A stretch of 64,000 bases of DNA, from NCBI GenBank assembly GCA_964019165.1, contig OZ025269.1, forward strand, positions 5,979,379 to 6,043,378, in the 5' to 3' direction. The notes under the pieces were generated by a model that did no database searches, had not been told where the DNA came from, and was given only the letters and a program-made list of their open reading frames with translations. This stretch comes from Mastigias papua (lineage: Eukaryota; Cnidaria; Scyphozoa; Rhizostomeae; Mastigiidae). Both the position numbers and the translations under genes were made by a program. Positions 14,701 through 27,800 of the stretch are shown here, one piece after another (within the stretch, counting starts at the first letter, position 1; each line of letters begins with the position of its first letter).

Positions 14701-15138
14701 CCTGTCTAAAACAATTAATATTGCAGTACGTTGTACTTATTATATCTTTTGTAGACGAAATAAACCTTGGACTAACCCTAATTTACTGGACTATTGACTA
14801 TGACTTTACTACCTTAGTATTACAGTTACTATTGCTATTACTTTACTTCAATTTGAGAATATTTGTTTTTTTTTTTTTTTTTTTTTTTAAGTTGCAGACT
14901 TGCCAATTATGCACTGCCTTAATATAGTGAGGTGTATGATTGTATACTCAGATTGCATTAATATCATGAGGTTTCAAAAAAAAAATTATTATTATTATCC
15001 CCATCATCATGGTGATCATCATCGTAGTCGTCATCGCCCTTGTCTTTAATATTACGGTCATCATCGTCACCATCACTCTTCTCCCCAATCACCATCATCA
15101 TCACCACCATCACCATCATCATCATCATCATCATCGCG

Positions 15139-15195
<57 letters not shown>

Positions 15196-18100
15196 GTCAT
15201 CGTCATCATCATCATATTACCATAGGCACTATCTCATTTATGATACTTGTCCCCGAAATTCCTTTACAATGGTACTAGTCATACAATATTATTCCGTTCC
15301 TTGACTTTTGATATCATTGTAGCCTAAGTGTTAATTTTGTTAGCAATGCATCGTTTTGTGTCGGCTCAGAATTCAAACTCTGTCAACGACCTATATAAAA
15401 GTAACGCTCAGGATAGCCCGATCTTTGGACTATTGTTTTGAGCACCTAATCAGTTGTGAGCTCTCTGCTTGTCAGTTGCGACCTCTCTCTTTGTCAGTTG
15501 TGAACTCTTTCTTTGTCAGTTGCGACCTCTCTCCTTGTCATTTTTAAGCTGTCTCCCTGTCATTTGTAAGCTGTCTCCTTGTCAGTTGTGAGCTGTCTCC
15601 TTGTCAGTTGTGAGCTGTCTCCTTTTCAGTTGTGAGCTATCTCCTTGTCAGTTGTGAGCTCTCTCTCATTCCTTCGAACTCTCTTCTCATTCCTGCGAAC
15701 TCTTATTTCTTCGGATTCCTTATGAGTTCTACGTTATTTCCTTAAAATGGTTCTCCTTCGATTAGGCTTTGTAGTTTTCATCATTTCAAGACAAAGATAT
15801 TGAATATCTACTTGACATCAACGTCATTATGACTGGCTATATTTTCCATGAGGGATTTTTTACCATTGTTCCATCGAATTAAGTAGCTAAATAGTTTTAT
15901 ATGGATGATATCATAAATTTAACCTAATCGATAAGTGGTGATAATGCCATTAGTGCTTGAAAACGTTACCTGAATTAAATTGGCGATCTGTAGATATGCT
16001 TGTTCTTTTGATAAGAAGTTGTCATAACCAAAGAAAAGAAGTGAGCATACCAGTGGTGATGAGAGTCTGCTATTGAATCTAAGGAAGGCAGATTAGTACC
16101 TTGTTGGTGAAAAACTAAAACTAAAAGTACTATTGCTCATAGAAGGACTATTGTGGACAATGTCTCAGTTATTTGTTGTAGTATGTTTTACACCTTGTTC
16201 AAGTCCTTCATATTTTGGATATGACCAGGTGCTAACTGACCACTTTTGCCAGGGATGATATTTTATAGAAGAGACCCGTGTTGGGCGTGGTCATTTGTTT
16301 TCCATTTCTATCAAGTAAGAGGACAAGGATCAAACAGATTGCCAAGGATAATAGGGGACCCACAAAGAAAATAGGCGGGGTGGGCCCGGGATGCAATCAC
16401 AGCCCGGCATCCCTTGCCAGTCCACCCCTGGGCCTCGACCACAATGAACTAGTCCCAAGAGACCTGGCATGGGGATCAAAACATTCGTTCAAATATTCCA
16501 TAGGAGACCATTGAATTTTGTAGATTGCGCTTTTTTCGTTCAATTGACGCCATTTCAAGTGGTCTTATCATAATTTGCAAATATATTTCATTAGTTTTGA
16601 ACTTTACGCTTAAAATTTTGTCTCATCAGCACTATCGTATATCTCTGAAGTGTCAGATCTTCCGGTGATCCATTTTTCCCTTGGAATATGTTGTCACCTT
16701 TAGGGAAGCTTTCTCTTCCTTTCCAATCCTCTCGCCTCGTTATCCACCATGTGGTAGGAAGCATCGAAGATTTAGAGGCTCGGCCTCGTTTCCTTTACTG
16801 CAAAAATGTGATCTGCGGTTTGCAGACTGAATTCCGATTATTATTATGAATAGAAAAGACTGTTGTCCTACCTAGCCCTACTCTCCTTGTCTAAAAGAGT
16901 TCATAAGGTTGCGTATCCGTTTTTCATAAATAAGTTAGGAACATACATATACGTAATAATGAATTGCCTGAGCTAACAACGAAGATCGGTGCTCATTGCG
17001 AATTGAAATATCCAAAATAACTGGCAATTTATAGTTCGCTTTTATTGTGTGAACCAACCACATGAAGAAAATAATTGAAATTTTTTAGCATTTATCTACA
17101 TAAATGAAATGTTAACATTCTCTCAAAAAATGTGTGTAGTTGTTTGAGGTGAGATAAGGTGGTCTACTGAAACAGTCACCGATCGGTTAAGGCCTGTGGA
17201 AAGACCAGATTATGCTTACAACACTACTTGTAGATATGGTGGTATTGTTGGAAAATTTTGCTGAAATTTTGCTCTAAATATTGAAAGGGATGGATGATAG
17301 CCTAACATCTGCTATCTATTTGTGCATGCAATTTTGTGCTATAATTTTGCTCTAAATATTGAAAGGGATGGATGATAGCCTAACATCTGCTATCTATTTG
17401 TGCATGCAATTTTGTGCTATAATTTTGCTCTAAATATTGAATGGGATCGATGATAGCCTAACATCTTCTATCTATTTGTGCATGCAATTTTTTTTACCCT
17501 TCTCTACTTTTGTTGATTCTTTGACTTCTATGATGAACGGGTGATTTTTTGCAGATTTCTTTGATTTTTTTCAAGAAAATTGGTTTCATTCCTATTACCT
17601 GATCCAGCTCATTTCTGACATTTAATCGCTACTTTGATTGTGCAGATTAGATTGTTAACATCTGCCCCTCTCGGAAAGCTGTCATTTATCCTTTATAAGA
17701 GCGCACGGATTTATACAATCGCCCCTTAATCTGTGGGGAATCAGCGTTAATGCGAACGGAATTGCAATGAAAATTTTCAAAACAGAAGGTTTTTCTGGAT
17801 CTAGTGAGTAGTTTAGACTCGTCAACAGTTGAGATAGCAAGATATTGTTCAGGGGATTACACATATTTGTTTGTAAGACCGTGGTTTATATGAAAGCAGA
17901 ACTCAGCTGCCCAAAAGTTGAGAAAGTTCATTACTGTATTTCTGATACCTAAGAAAGTTGATGAGTTGATACACACTTGAAATTCAAATTTTCACGCAAG
18001 CACATAATTTATTTTGCTCAATTTGCACAGATTTCCTGTGAAAATCCATGTTTTTCAGTGTTATGTTTGGGTAGTGCCTGTCTTTCTGTGTGACGTTGCA

Positions 18101-21100
18101 GTGTTGCAGAAACTCGAATATTCTCGTGAAGATAGTCTTAAGAAAGTTTGAATACTAAAATCCTGAAAAAGCTATGAAATTTCCAGTACTGGGCGGAAAA
18201 TAAACTATGGTGTAAGAGGATCGTGTTTTTTCAAAGTCACGCTTCAAAGTCACGCATCACGCATTAACGTACTCATGCGTGGAAAGGTGCATTTCCCAAT
18301 AAGCTAATGTATCGTTACCAGTCCTTTCCTTAGCTTTTGTGGATTCGGCACAGTGGTATATCCCATTCTATTTCGTCTACTTTACCTGCTACCTCCCTCT
18401 GTTTTGTCTGTTTGCATCTTTGATTCGCCATTCAGATATTTTCCACACGTAGTCAATGCTTTGCCGTTTGAACCACCTCAATCAAAGTCATTCGAAGAAA
18501 GGGCCTGTCCTAGATTTTTTCTTTAGGGGTGTAGAACCTTCGATTTGCAGACAAAATGGGCATCACTCAAATGATTATAGAGTACCTGTTTATATTGTTA
18601 AGACCTGTGTGCTCAATTTGTCGGCAAATTGTGTAAAGCTATAAATGTAGCAAGTTCCTGAGCTGTCTACTCCACAGCACATAATTCTTCTCCTAGAATA
18701 CATAAATTTTAAAGCAATTTGCCAACAAAAATTGCAAAGGTTGATGATTTATTGTTGCCTGGGGGTGTGATATCCCCTGCACCCCACTTTAGGAACGGAC
18801 CTGCTCAAAGAGTGTTTTTCGTTGCCCGAGGCAATTTGCGAGGTCTTGTATTATCACCTTAAGATTCATAGAAGGCACCTGTTAACAATGAACTTTGCAA
18901 TCAGCGTTGCTGATGATTTTCCTTCATGACTTCTTTTCTCTGAATACTTTATATAGTAACCCTCATTCTTATTTACATGGACTAGAATGTTATTTCATTT
19001 TTGCAATATGTACTGTATTATTAGGTCTATACCCATGTTTGACCCGACGCTTGTCATAAGAATACCCACGATTGAGATGTTTCAGTGATTCTCATGTTGT
19101 ATAGCACTTCTGGTCATGTGTACTACACAGTGTCGCAAACGTCCGTGATTTATTTACGTTTGCTGGACGATTTGCACAGTTTGCTTCTGTGTTGTAGAAA
19201 AAATCCCCGTTTCCTTTCAAATCCATAAATAGGATGGATTTAATCCGACCGAAAGGACAAAACAGGGCAGTGGTGTATTGGCACATTAAACAAGTGGCCT
19301 GATTTAATATCAATCTGTTAGCAAATACAGACCTGTTGCTTTCAAACGAGCTGTGTTTTCTACCAATTCTGATCTATTGGTTGGAATAAACAGAAATTTG
19401 ACAATGCGTCTCCTTACAGTTGTAATTCAATGTGAGCGCGCTATTAACTTCACCGCGCGAAGAGCACTTTTCTAACGAGGTCACCCTTTCTTCTTGACCA
19501 CAACCCTAAGCAGTTGACGAAGATATGATTACCTATCTTTACATTTCAGTAGCTTTATTGACAGATAGGATTAAATCCAATAATTATGATTTTGTGTGAT
19601 TTTCTAGAAATATCTCACTATATGGCGCAAAATACTCAGGTGTAGATACCCATTGGACTTGATTGAATACGCACATTCTTATATTTAACATCCGTTGTAC
19701 ACATCTATCATCAAACATAGGTATTTGTGGTAGCTTTCTGTTGCTCAAACCAACGCGATATTTTGAGAATAAAAGTGTTTCAGCGGTATTAGACTGCCTA
19801 TCCAATCATTGGCACACTGCGCTATCCTTGACTTCAGTGAAGGCCTAAGGTTGGCAGTTAAGTACTTTAGAAGTGGTGTCTGTTGTAAATATTATTGGTG
19901 CAGAATATATCAATATATATTTCATTTATTTTTTATAGAGTAATTGAATTACGAACAGCAATATTCTTAAATCTGTCGCCTGTTATTTTGGTCAGAAGAA
20001 ATCAATTTCATTCTTGGGAGGGACAGATACCATGTTGTTGATGTGAACTCTTTAGTCAGAATTGTTGCTAGAGTCTCATGAGGAATAAATGAATTAAGAA
20101 TTATTTACTTGATATAAATGATTTTCCTGTCAACATTGATAGAAAGAGAACCTAATTCCCCCCTTGACAATGATGGGTTAACTGGTTAACTACTTTCGAT
20201 TCATCTGAATGCAAATCGATTTGAGTGCTGTGATGAAGATCTGAATGAGTTAACATCGTCATGAAAGGAAGAGGGGGATGTTACTTAACTGGTCCAGAAA
20301 TAATTGCATTTGCTCTAACACTTTTGTCGGGGATTTTACATGCATTTTCGTTTAGATAATGCCTATTTGTATGGGTGATGTTGTTTTAATTTTAGCATGG
20401 AAGGTCGCAAGTTCTCGCCCATCCCGAGTGTATTAATATCATTGCTCAAAGCCTTATAACAGAAAACATCAAAACAAAAGTTGCAGGTTAGTTCGAAGAT
20501 AATATTAATGTAGGAATCCAGTATTCAATCTGTTATTGATGTGCACGCAGTTTTCCTTTTGCGAAGATAATCCACATTAGTAGGCATTGGCAATCTTGAC
20601 ACTTAAATTCAACTTAAATACCCGAGTTTTATTTTGACGTCATCAATCTCTGTGACTTTCCTTTTACTTTACATATTAACACACATTTTAGTTTTGGAGA
20701 TTCTTGGTGCTTGCTGTCTTGTCCCTGGTGGCCATAAGAAAGTCATGGATGCGATGGCGCATTTTCAGGAGTATGCGCAGGAGAGGACTCGCTTTCAGGT
20801 AGAGAAACCTGTCAAGTTCACGTTTTGACTATTTCACAAATTTTTCCAAGCTGTTCAATTATTTCTGTTTGCATAGCCAAGTAAGGACCATATGATTTGT
20901 TTTTAGAGTTGCCACGGATGTTTTCTTCAGAATATAATTTGCCTTACAGCTTTTTCATATTCGAAATAAAATATCAGATTTTGCAGTTATTTTGTGCTAG
21001 GTGATTGTAAGAGTAAAGCGTCAACACTTTTCCATTCTGGTTTGGTTTGGCAGGAGCCAATTTCTACCTGACGTATTGCACCATCTTTAATCATAGTTAC

Positions 21101-24100
21101 TTAATGGCCACTTTAATAAATATATTTCTAAGAGTTTAATTACATTTTTTCCATTTCAGACTTTAATCAATGATCTTGACCGAAGTACTGGTGTGTATAA
21201 AGATGAGTTCAATTTGAAAATTGCAATCATGTCATTTATCAACGCAGCGTTAAGATATGGTGCAGGCTCGGTGAGTGTTCCCTGACTTCCTCATGTCTTT
21301 ATGACTTTGGTCCTTATATCATTACAACTGTCTTTCTCATTTAGATTTCTTGCAGTCTCATCATTACGGGAACTCTCCTAGTGTTTTTCACAATTAGTCT
21401 TCACTAGTAACTCTGAACTTGTATTTAAATGGCATTGTCATAGTTTTGGCTTTTTTATGCGAGTCCTAGCTCCTAGCCGACAAGATTTTGTCTCATTGTC
21501 AGTCCACGAGATTAAGTATTTGAGCGATTCTGGAATTTGTTGCTGCTAATAATTTGTTATCGATAGCATTACAGTCAGGGATTTTAAGTTTTAGCCTTGG
21601 TGTCTGTAACTCACATACACAGTTCTTTGGCCTATCTCATGCCACCATTCAACACCAAATGCAGGATAGTCACAAACTGCAATCTTTTTTTTGCAGAGAT
21701 TGATTATATTTGCTTGCATTTCAGGATCACATTGAATTCCGAATACACCTTAGATATGAATTTCTCATGCTTGGTCTTCAGTCGGTTATGGAAAAACTCC
21801 GAAAACTAGAGAATGTAACATTGAACAGGTAGCTGGAAATTTTCTGAACTTATCTGCAAGTAATGTAGTAACTGAAATGTTATGAGTTTAAATTAATTGC
21901 CTTTGCTTGCTGTTGGGAGTTTAATTGAAAAGCGGCTTAGATTTCTCTTTGTCGTCACTTTCGTCTGTTTTGAGCAAGTGAATGTAGATGTTGCATATAT
22001 GCAATAAGTTTTACCACAAAGCCACAAGTTGTAGTTTTTGTTCCTGCATACTTTTTGAAATAGATTTTTAATCTTTGAGACTTGTTGTTGATCTGTTTTC
22101 TGTATTAATTGAGACAACAATTCATTATTTTTTACAATTTTTTACAAGAGGCATGACTGAAATATCAATGTCATATTCCATTTACTTAATGTTCATTTCT
22201 ATTAAGGAGTTTATCCCTTCTGCCCAAGTTGTTGACCAAGGGACCCTCCGTCAACGTGAATTGCAAAAACTAAAAGTTTACATTTCTACCAATAACTTAA
22301 AAGATGCGATATACAATACTCATAATTTGCAAACCTGGCACAGATTATAAAAACAACATAAAATATATTAACTACATATTGAATCAGTTTTTCTGACACT
22401 ACCCAGGGAAGATGCCTACTTGTTGCCGGCTGGAAAGCTATTCCATATTAATACCCTTTGATGTGAAAAGCGTTTTTGTCTATTGTTTCACTCAATCCAT
22501 ACTAACGAAATCAATTAATACTTTTCATACCCACCATCAGCAGTCAGCAGTATTCCAACGTTTTTGCTTCTAGATTAAACTCCAAGTGAAATCATGATGG
22601 GAAACGCATTCTACTTAGTTTAGTGATATTAAAATATTAATCAGAGTTTGCGCTTCTTGTGCATAATCTGTCAGTGATTGCTAAGTGCTACTTTATAGCA
22701 GCAAGGAGTTTACTAAAATTTGGTCTTTAATGTGCTCCTTGTTTTATTCATAGTAATCAGCTATAAGATGGTTAATTAACTCTTGCGACAAAGCAAAATT
22801 AACTTTTTTGTTGTTTGTTTTAGACATTTAGACTTCTTCGATATGATCAGGTCAGAAGATGAGAGTGAATTGGCTAAAAGATATGGAGTGGTATGAACAT
22901 ATTGATATATACTCGTGCTCCTGTTTAAAGCCGGTCTGCTATTAAGCATGTGCTCTCTTTTCATATAGTGGGGACCAATTGAATCCTTAGTTAGTAAGAA
23001 GAGTATATCGAATGTTTTCAAAACCTTCGTGACAAGCATTTAGCTCGAGACTCTCATATTCCTTCTGATAGTTGGTATCTCTGCTACAACAAACTAATCA
23101 TTTTCTTTCTCCAGTTAAAATAGGTTTTTGTTGCTCATAAGCTCTATTTTCAAGCTTAAAAGCCTTTATTCTTCTTAAAATCTTGCAAATTTGAAATGGG
23201 ATGAGCTCAAACAAGCCCCTATTTTTGTAAAGAAAAACTTCGAACTCAATAGTGTATTTTCGTATTTAGGCCGGTCGTTCACAGAGCTAATGCTGTCAAC
23301 ACATTTTATCTTGAAAAGTGCCTCTCTCTGCTGGTGATGTTTACGAGAACTTATATTGATTCTTGTTTCTTGTTTCCTACTTCCGCTTATGGAACATTCT
23401 TGTACTTTCCAAAGTAAAGTCACTGTATTTTTTATCGACCTCTTTGTAACTTTAGCCTCAGATTGACACAAAAAGCGCCAGTAGTATGCTTGATGTCTTG
23501 AAGCAGAGGATTGGGCACACTACGTGTTACGTACATCTGCTTTCCATTCTGCAACATCTCCTACTATTGCCAAGTAAGTTTTGATGTATTTCCACCGCAA
23601 ACCTTTTTTGTTGTTTCCATCCCTTGAAGGCCACTTCCTTCTTCAAAATTTGGTGAACTTTTTAATTGTTTAATATGTGGACAGAATTCTAGAGCTATAT
23701 TATCTATGCTGCAGAAGTCGGAGAGATCTGCTCATAAAAAAATTTCTGAGCATAATATAAATTGGTATTTGTCGGTCGCTTACCTATCCTTTTTATGTAC
23801 AATCTTCCATTAATGCCATTCATGGAATAAGGGCTCGTCGAATTTTGCGTGCAGTAGTTTTGGTCTTTTCGAGCAATGTTGTTGCTGTAAATTTCTCCAT
23901 TGCACTTGTGCAGTTATTGGCTTTGACTTTGTTACACGGTTGCATACAATGATTGTTTGTCTATGTCCGTGACTTTATTAAAATCAGTGGCACCAACCTA
24001 AAAAGTTAAGAAGGGGGCCGTGCTGCAGGCCATTCTATGGACTACACTCATGACCACACCCAAGGTTTCATTCTAATCTGTTCAGTTTTTAATACACACA

Positions 24101-24852
24101 AGATAATGCAAAAGTTATACTTAATTAATGCAAAAGCCCCCCCCCCCCTTTTCTATTCGTATTAATTGAAGATGGGACAAGTTTTGCCCCGAAACGTCTT
24201 AATGACTTAATGGATTGTCGTAAAGGATTTGTCAGTAGTTGTTGTAAAGGGTTTGTCAAAAGTATCTGGTAGTGTGGATTATTAATGTTGTGATGAAAAA
24301 TGGAATGTTTTGATTGACTATGATTCTCGTCGTGACCCTTGTCCTACAATTATGCTTAATTGATTTGAAGAAATATAAATATAGTAAATGGTTGGTTCAT
24401 ATTACCAAGCTAGGAGTTCACCATACTAGTATACGCTCATTGGAAGAGGGGCTCTACCCCCCAAAGCTCTCTTCATGTTGACCAAGGAACTGAAACACCT
24501 TGAGGCACCCTCTGGGTACACATGATGCCTCCTACGACATCCCTATTTCACGTCTTTAGCTGAATACCATTTTGACCGAGACTAGCCAAGAACTTCCCCG
24601 CTTTAATTAGCATGATAGTAAAATCATAGTGCAGCTTCTATAGAATAGCTGCTTATTAAACTATGAAGCTGCCATGTCTGAAGAGCTGAAAAATGAACTT
24701 AACTTATTGTTCATAGCTGATCGAAAGAAAGGGGCAAATGAATACTGGAGGTTGTTGGACAGAATTATTCAAGAAATCGTACTTCAGCAAGATGGTGGAA
24801 CTGATCCTGATGTCTCTCCAGTAGACTTGCATGTAAAATATGTTATTGAAAG
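11512..24852 (+). CDS. DAAM: DAAM FH3 / armadillo-like regulatory region (exons 1-8 of those visible)
   Basis: The first visible exon (11512-11569) encodes [16 protein letters not shown], matching the DAAM sequence that precedes the next exon, [20 protein letters not shown] (20396-20486). Following exons encode [64 protein letters not shown] and [15 protein letters not shown], in the order expected for DAAM. This helical-repeat domain takes part in autoinhibition by binding the C-terminal DAD. The upstream exon that should encode the end of the GTPase-binding region was searched for in 1-11511 without success; the 11512 exon starts with one nucleotide completing a split codon, so an earlier coding exon must exist. 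Confidence 0.9.
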
Positions 24853-27800
24853 GTTTGTACAAAGTTTGTTATTCTCTGTTATTTAAACAACCCATGGCAT
24901 TAATTTGGTTTTAATTGTACTTTATCTGAGAGAAGGAATGTGTTGAAATTTGGATGGGAGTATTTGCGAATAAAAGTTGACCTTTAAAAGTATACATTGA
25001 AAGTCATCCGATCTGTTTGTGCTTGAAATAGATGCATCATTTGTAGAGCAATGTCTGACTGGCGCTGTCATGATTTGTAAAGCAATGTCAGATTGTCAGG
25101 ACAGTTTGTATCAAAATGCACTGAACTACTAAATACAACCCTCAGAGTTATCCATAGACACTATGTAGATTTTAAACCACGAGCCTAGCTTATTTACTGA
25201 TGATTACCATTTGTCGCTCGTCGTAGATGATCAGTGCCTTGTCAACATTGCTACTTTCCCGTTGCATACTTGTTAATTGTTAATTTAAATCTTAAATCTT
25301 AGATTAAATCTTGCCACACAACTACTACTGCAATGTTATAGTGACTAGGAGTTCATGTTTACTATATTTTACATTATATCGTGTACAGATTTTCAATACT
25401 CTTTTCTTGGATTTTTAGAATGACAATGGATGATTTCAAAGATGACAGTAAGTAGAAATCGATTATTCTGTATCATGTTATCTTTTGCACTCGGTTGAGC
25501 CCTTGATAAGGGAAAAGAGTACATATCCCAAATATACAATAAAGGTACATCTGTAATACTACAGGCCTTAGTAGTAGTTTAGAATTAAGGTAAAGGCTTG
25601 CTAATTGAATTAGTTATTGATTATGTAGGATTTAATAAATTTTGATTTAGTCGACTTGAAAGCATGGCCTACAACGAATAAAGCCTTTTGCATCTTTAGT
25701 TGCACATTTCTTTCTGTTGCCCTGTTGGTAAATGTTCTTTGGTACAATCTAGCAATTATGATATAAATTTTGATGTTACCAGGTGGTGCAAAACTGGCAA
25801 AACGAGAGCAAGAAGCGGTAAGGATACATTCTCATGTTTTGCAGCCTAACGGGGGATTTTATGAATTGACAGTTGGTTTTGACAATCTTTCATTGACTTT
25901 CTATACACCAATGTTTTTACGTTTTGGATTGAATGAGTGCAAAGTTAGACTTAGAGGGATTCAATAGATGGAAAAACTTCTATTACCACACTTCAGTGCC
26001 TATGTTTTTATAAGTTTTCGAAAAAATTTTTTGTAAAGTTTAATTTTTGTTCAATAGCGCAACTATTTCAATTTATGACATTAGTATATATCTATCTTCA
26101 TTGCAGAACGAGCTTCGTCAAACTGTAGATAAAATGGCTGATAAACTCGAAAAAGAAACGAAGGCAAATGAAGAAGCAGCGAAGAGAGTCGAAGAATTGA
26201 CTGCTCAGGTCAATGAATTAAACAACAAGGTATTTTTATGTTGTTATTTCTTATTTTTTGTTATCATCAGTAAATCACTAATCAACAGGTTGTTGAGATC
26301 ATATATATACAAGTTCATAATCACACTCACTCAGACACACCACACGGCTTTCTGCATTCATAGATATAGATGGTGTGTCAGTTAGGTATGTTTACAGAAC
26401 GACTTGGTCCTGCAGCCTAAGAATTTTCCATTACTTATTGCATTTTTGAGTTTATTTTAATAATTCGTTGTTTAAATGTTTTCATCTTTTTCAGTTAAAT
26501 ATGGAGTCTGTTAGTCGCATGCGACTAGAGGACATCGTTAAACAAGTTGGCTCTTCAATTCCAGACGATGCGAAAATCTCTAACTTGCAGAGTATAGGAG
26601 CCCTCATTGTCCACCCGCTCCCACCTTCGCCGCCATCATCGTCTACTTCAATCACATCGGCAAGCATACCTCCGCCACCAGTCCCTGCTCCACCACCACC
26701 GTTATTTGGAGCACCGGGAGCACCTCCTCCTCCGCCACCCTTCGGTAAGAGAAAGTTGTTAACTGTATGATTTATATTGACTGATTTTGAAAGTGTGGAG
26801 TTGTGGAAGAAGTTGTAGAGTTGGTTATTAGGCAAAAGTCTGGTACGCCGATGATTTGCAATTTAGCTTTAATTTTCAGATGACTGTTGTTTTTGGCTGC
26901 GTTTACACAGGAACGGTTCCTAATGGAGCCGTACCCAAAAGGTACGGATAGGCTTTGCGTTTACACGGTAACTTATGGACCCGTTCCAAACAGAACTGCT
27001 AGCCGTACCCAAACAGCTCCACCTAGAAAGCAGGTCCAGTTTGGAACCGTACCAAAAAGTTCTCGTGTAAACACCCAGAACCGTTCTCGTCAGGTACGCT
27101 TAGAAATGAGGCAATGGGAGATCATTTGTAGGCTGTAAATGTTGGAACCACTCATGCGTGAATGCATGGAAAGAAACGGTTCCGTACACAACAGTTCCAA
27201 GACATCGTGTAAACGGGAAGCCTATCCGTACCTCTGCGGAACTGTTCCATATAGAACCATTCCAAAGTCCTCGTGTAAACGCAGCCTTAGACTATATGTG
27301 GAATCAGTCCAATATCTAACGGATAAACGAGCAGTCGACTGGTTATTGCAGTCGTATAGAGTTCGAGAGGTGTATGGCTCAAGGCACATCTAATGCTGAT
27401 GCCTGGATGTCCCCTTGCTGTCCACGTAATGAACCAAGGTTTGCCTGGTGGCAGCACTGCGCTAGGGATATATAGGAAAGGCGAGGAAGCGAGGGACATT
27501 TGGAGTGACAACCTCTTAGGATTCAATGAATTTAGATGTTAGTGTGTACGCTCTTCTTATTTCTTTCTCTTATTTAAGTTGGCATTCCCATTCTTATTAT
27601 CTTATGATGCAGTAATTGATTCAACTTTAGGTGGTGATGGGCTATTCGGAAGGAGGAAAAATAAATTACCGAAACCATCTAATCCATTGAAGTCATTCAA
27701 CTGGTCAAAAATACCTGATGTAAGTAGATAGGTTGCGAATTTCTGATAATTTCCATCTTATTTATCTCAGTGTTTGCAACCCATTGAAAGACAAACACCC

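Larger units (their letters stand above)
11570..20395. other. 8.8-kb DAAM intron loaded with retrotransposons and tandem repeats
   Basis: The intron runs from the donor GTGAGT at 11570 to the acceptor TTTTAG ending at 20395. It holds, in order, an ATT microsatellite (11752-11796), three non-LTR retrotransposon 3' ends (11797-15000), an (ATC)n tract (15002-15215), a 22-bp minisatellite (15455-15668), a 78-bp tandem repeat (17262-17488) and a dispersed repeat at about 18490-18815. I saw no host exon within it. Confidence 0.8.

Noticed and set aside
14964..15278. Poly-His, poly-Ile and poly-Met frames
   Set aside because: All come from the (ATC)n tract read in different frames and strands.
26491..26835. 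Minus-strand glycine-rich frame
   Set aside because: Shadow of the DAAM FH1 polyproline exon on the opposite strand.
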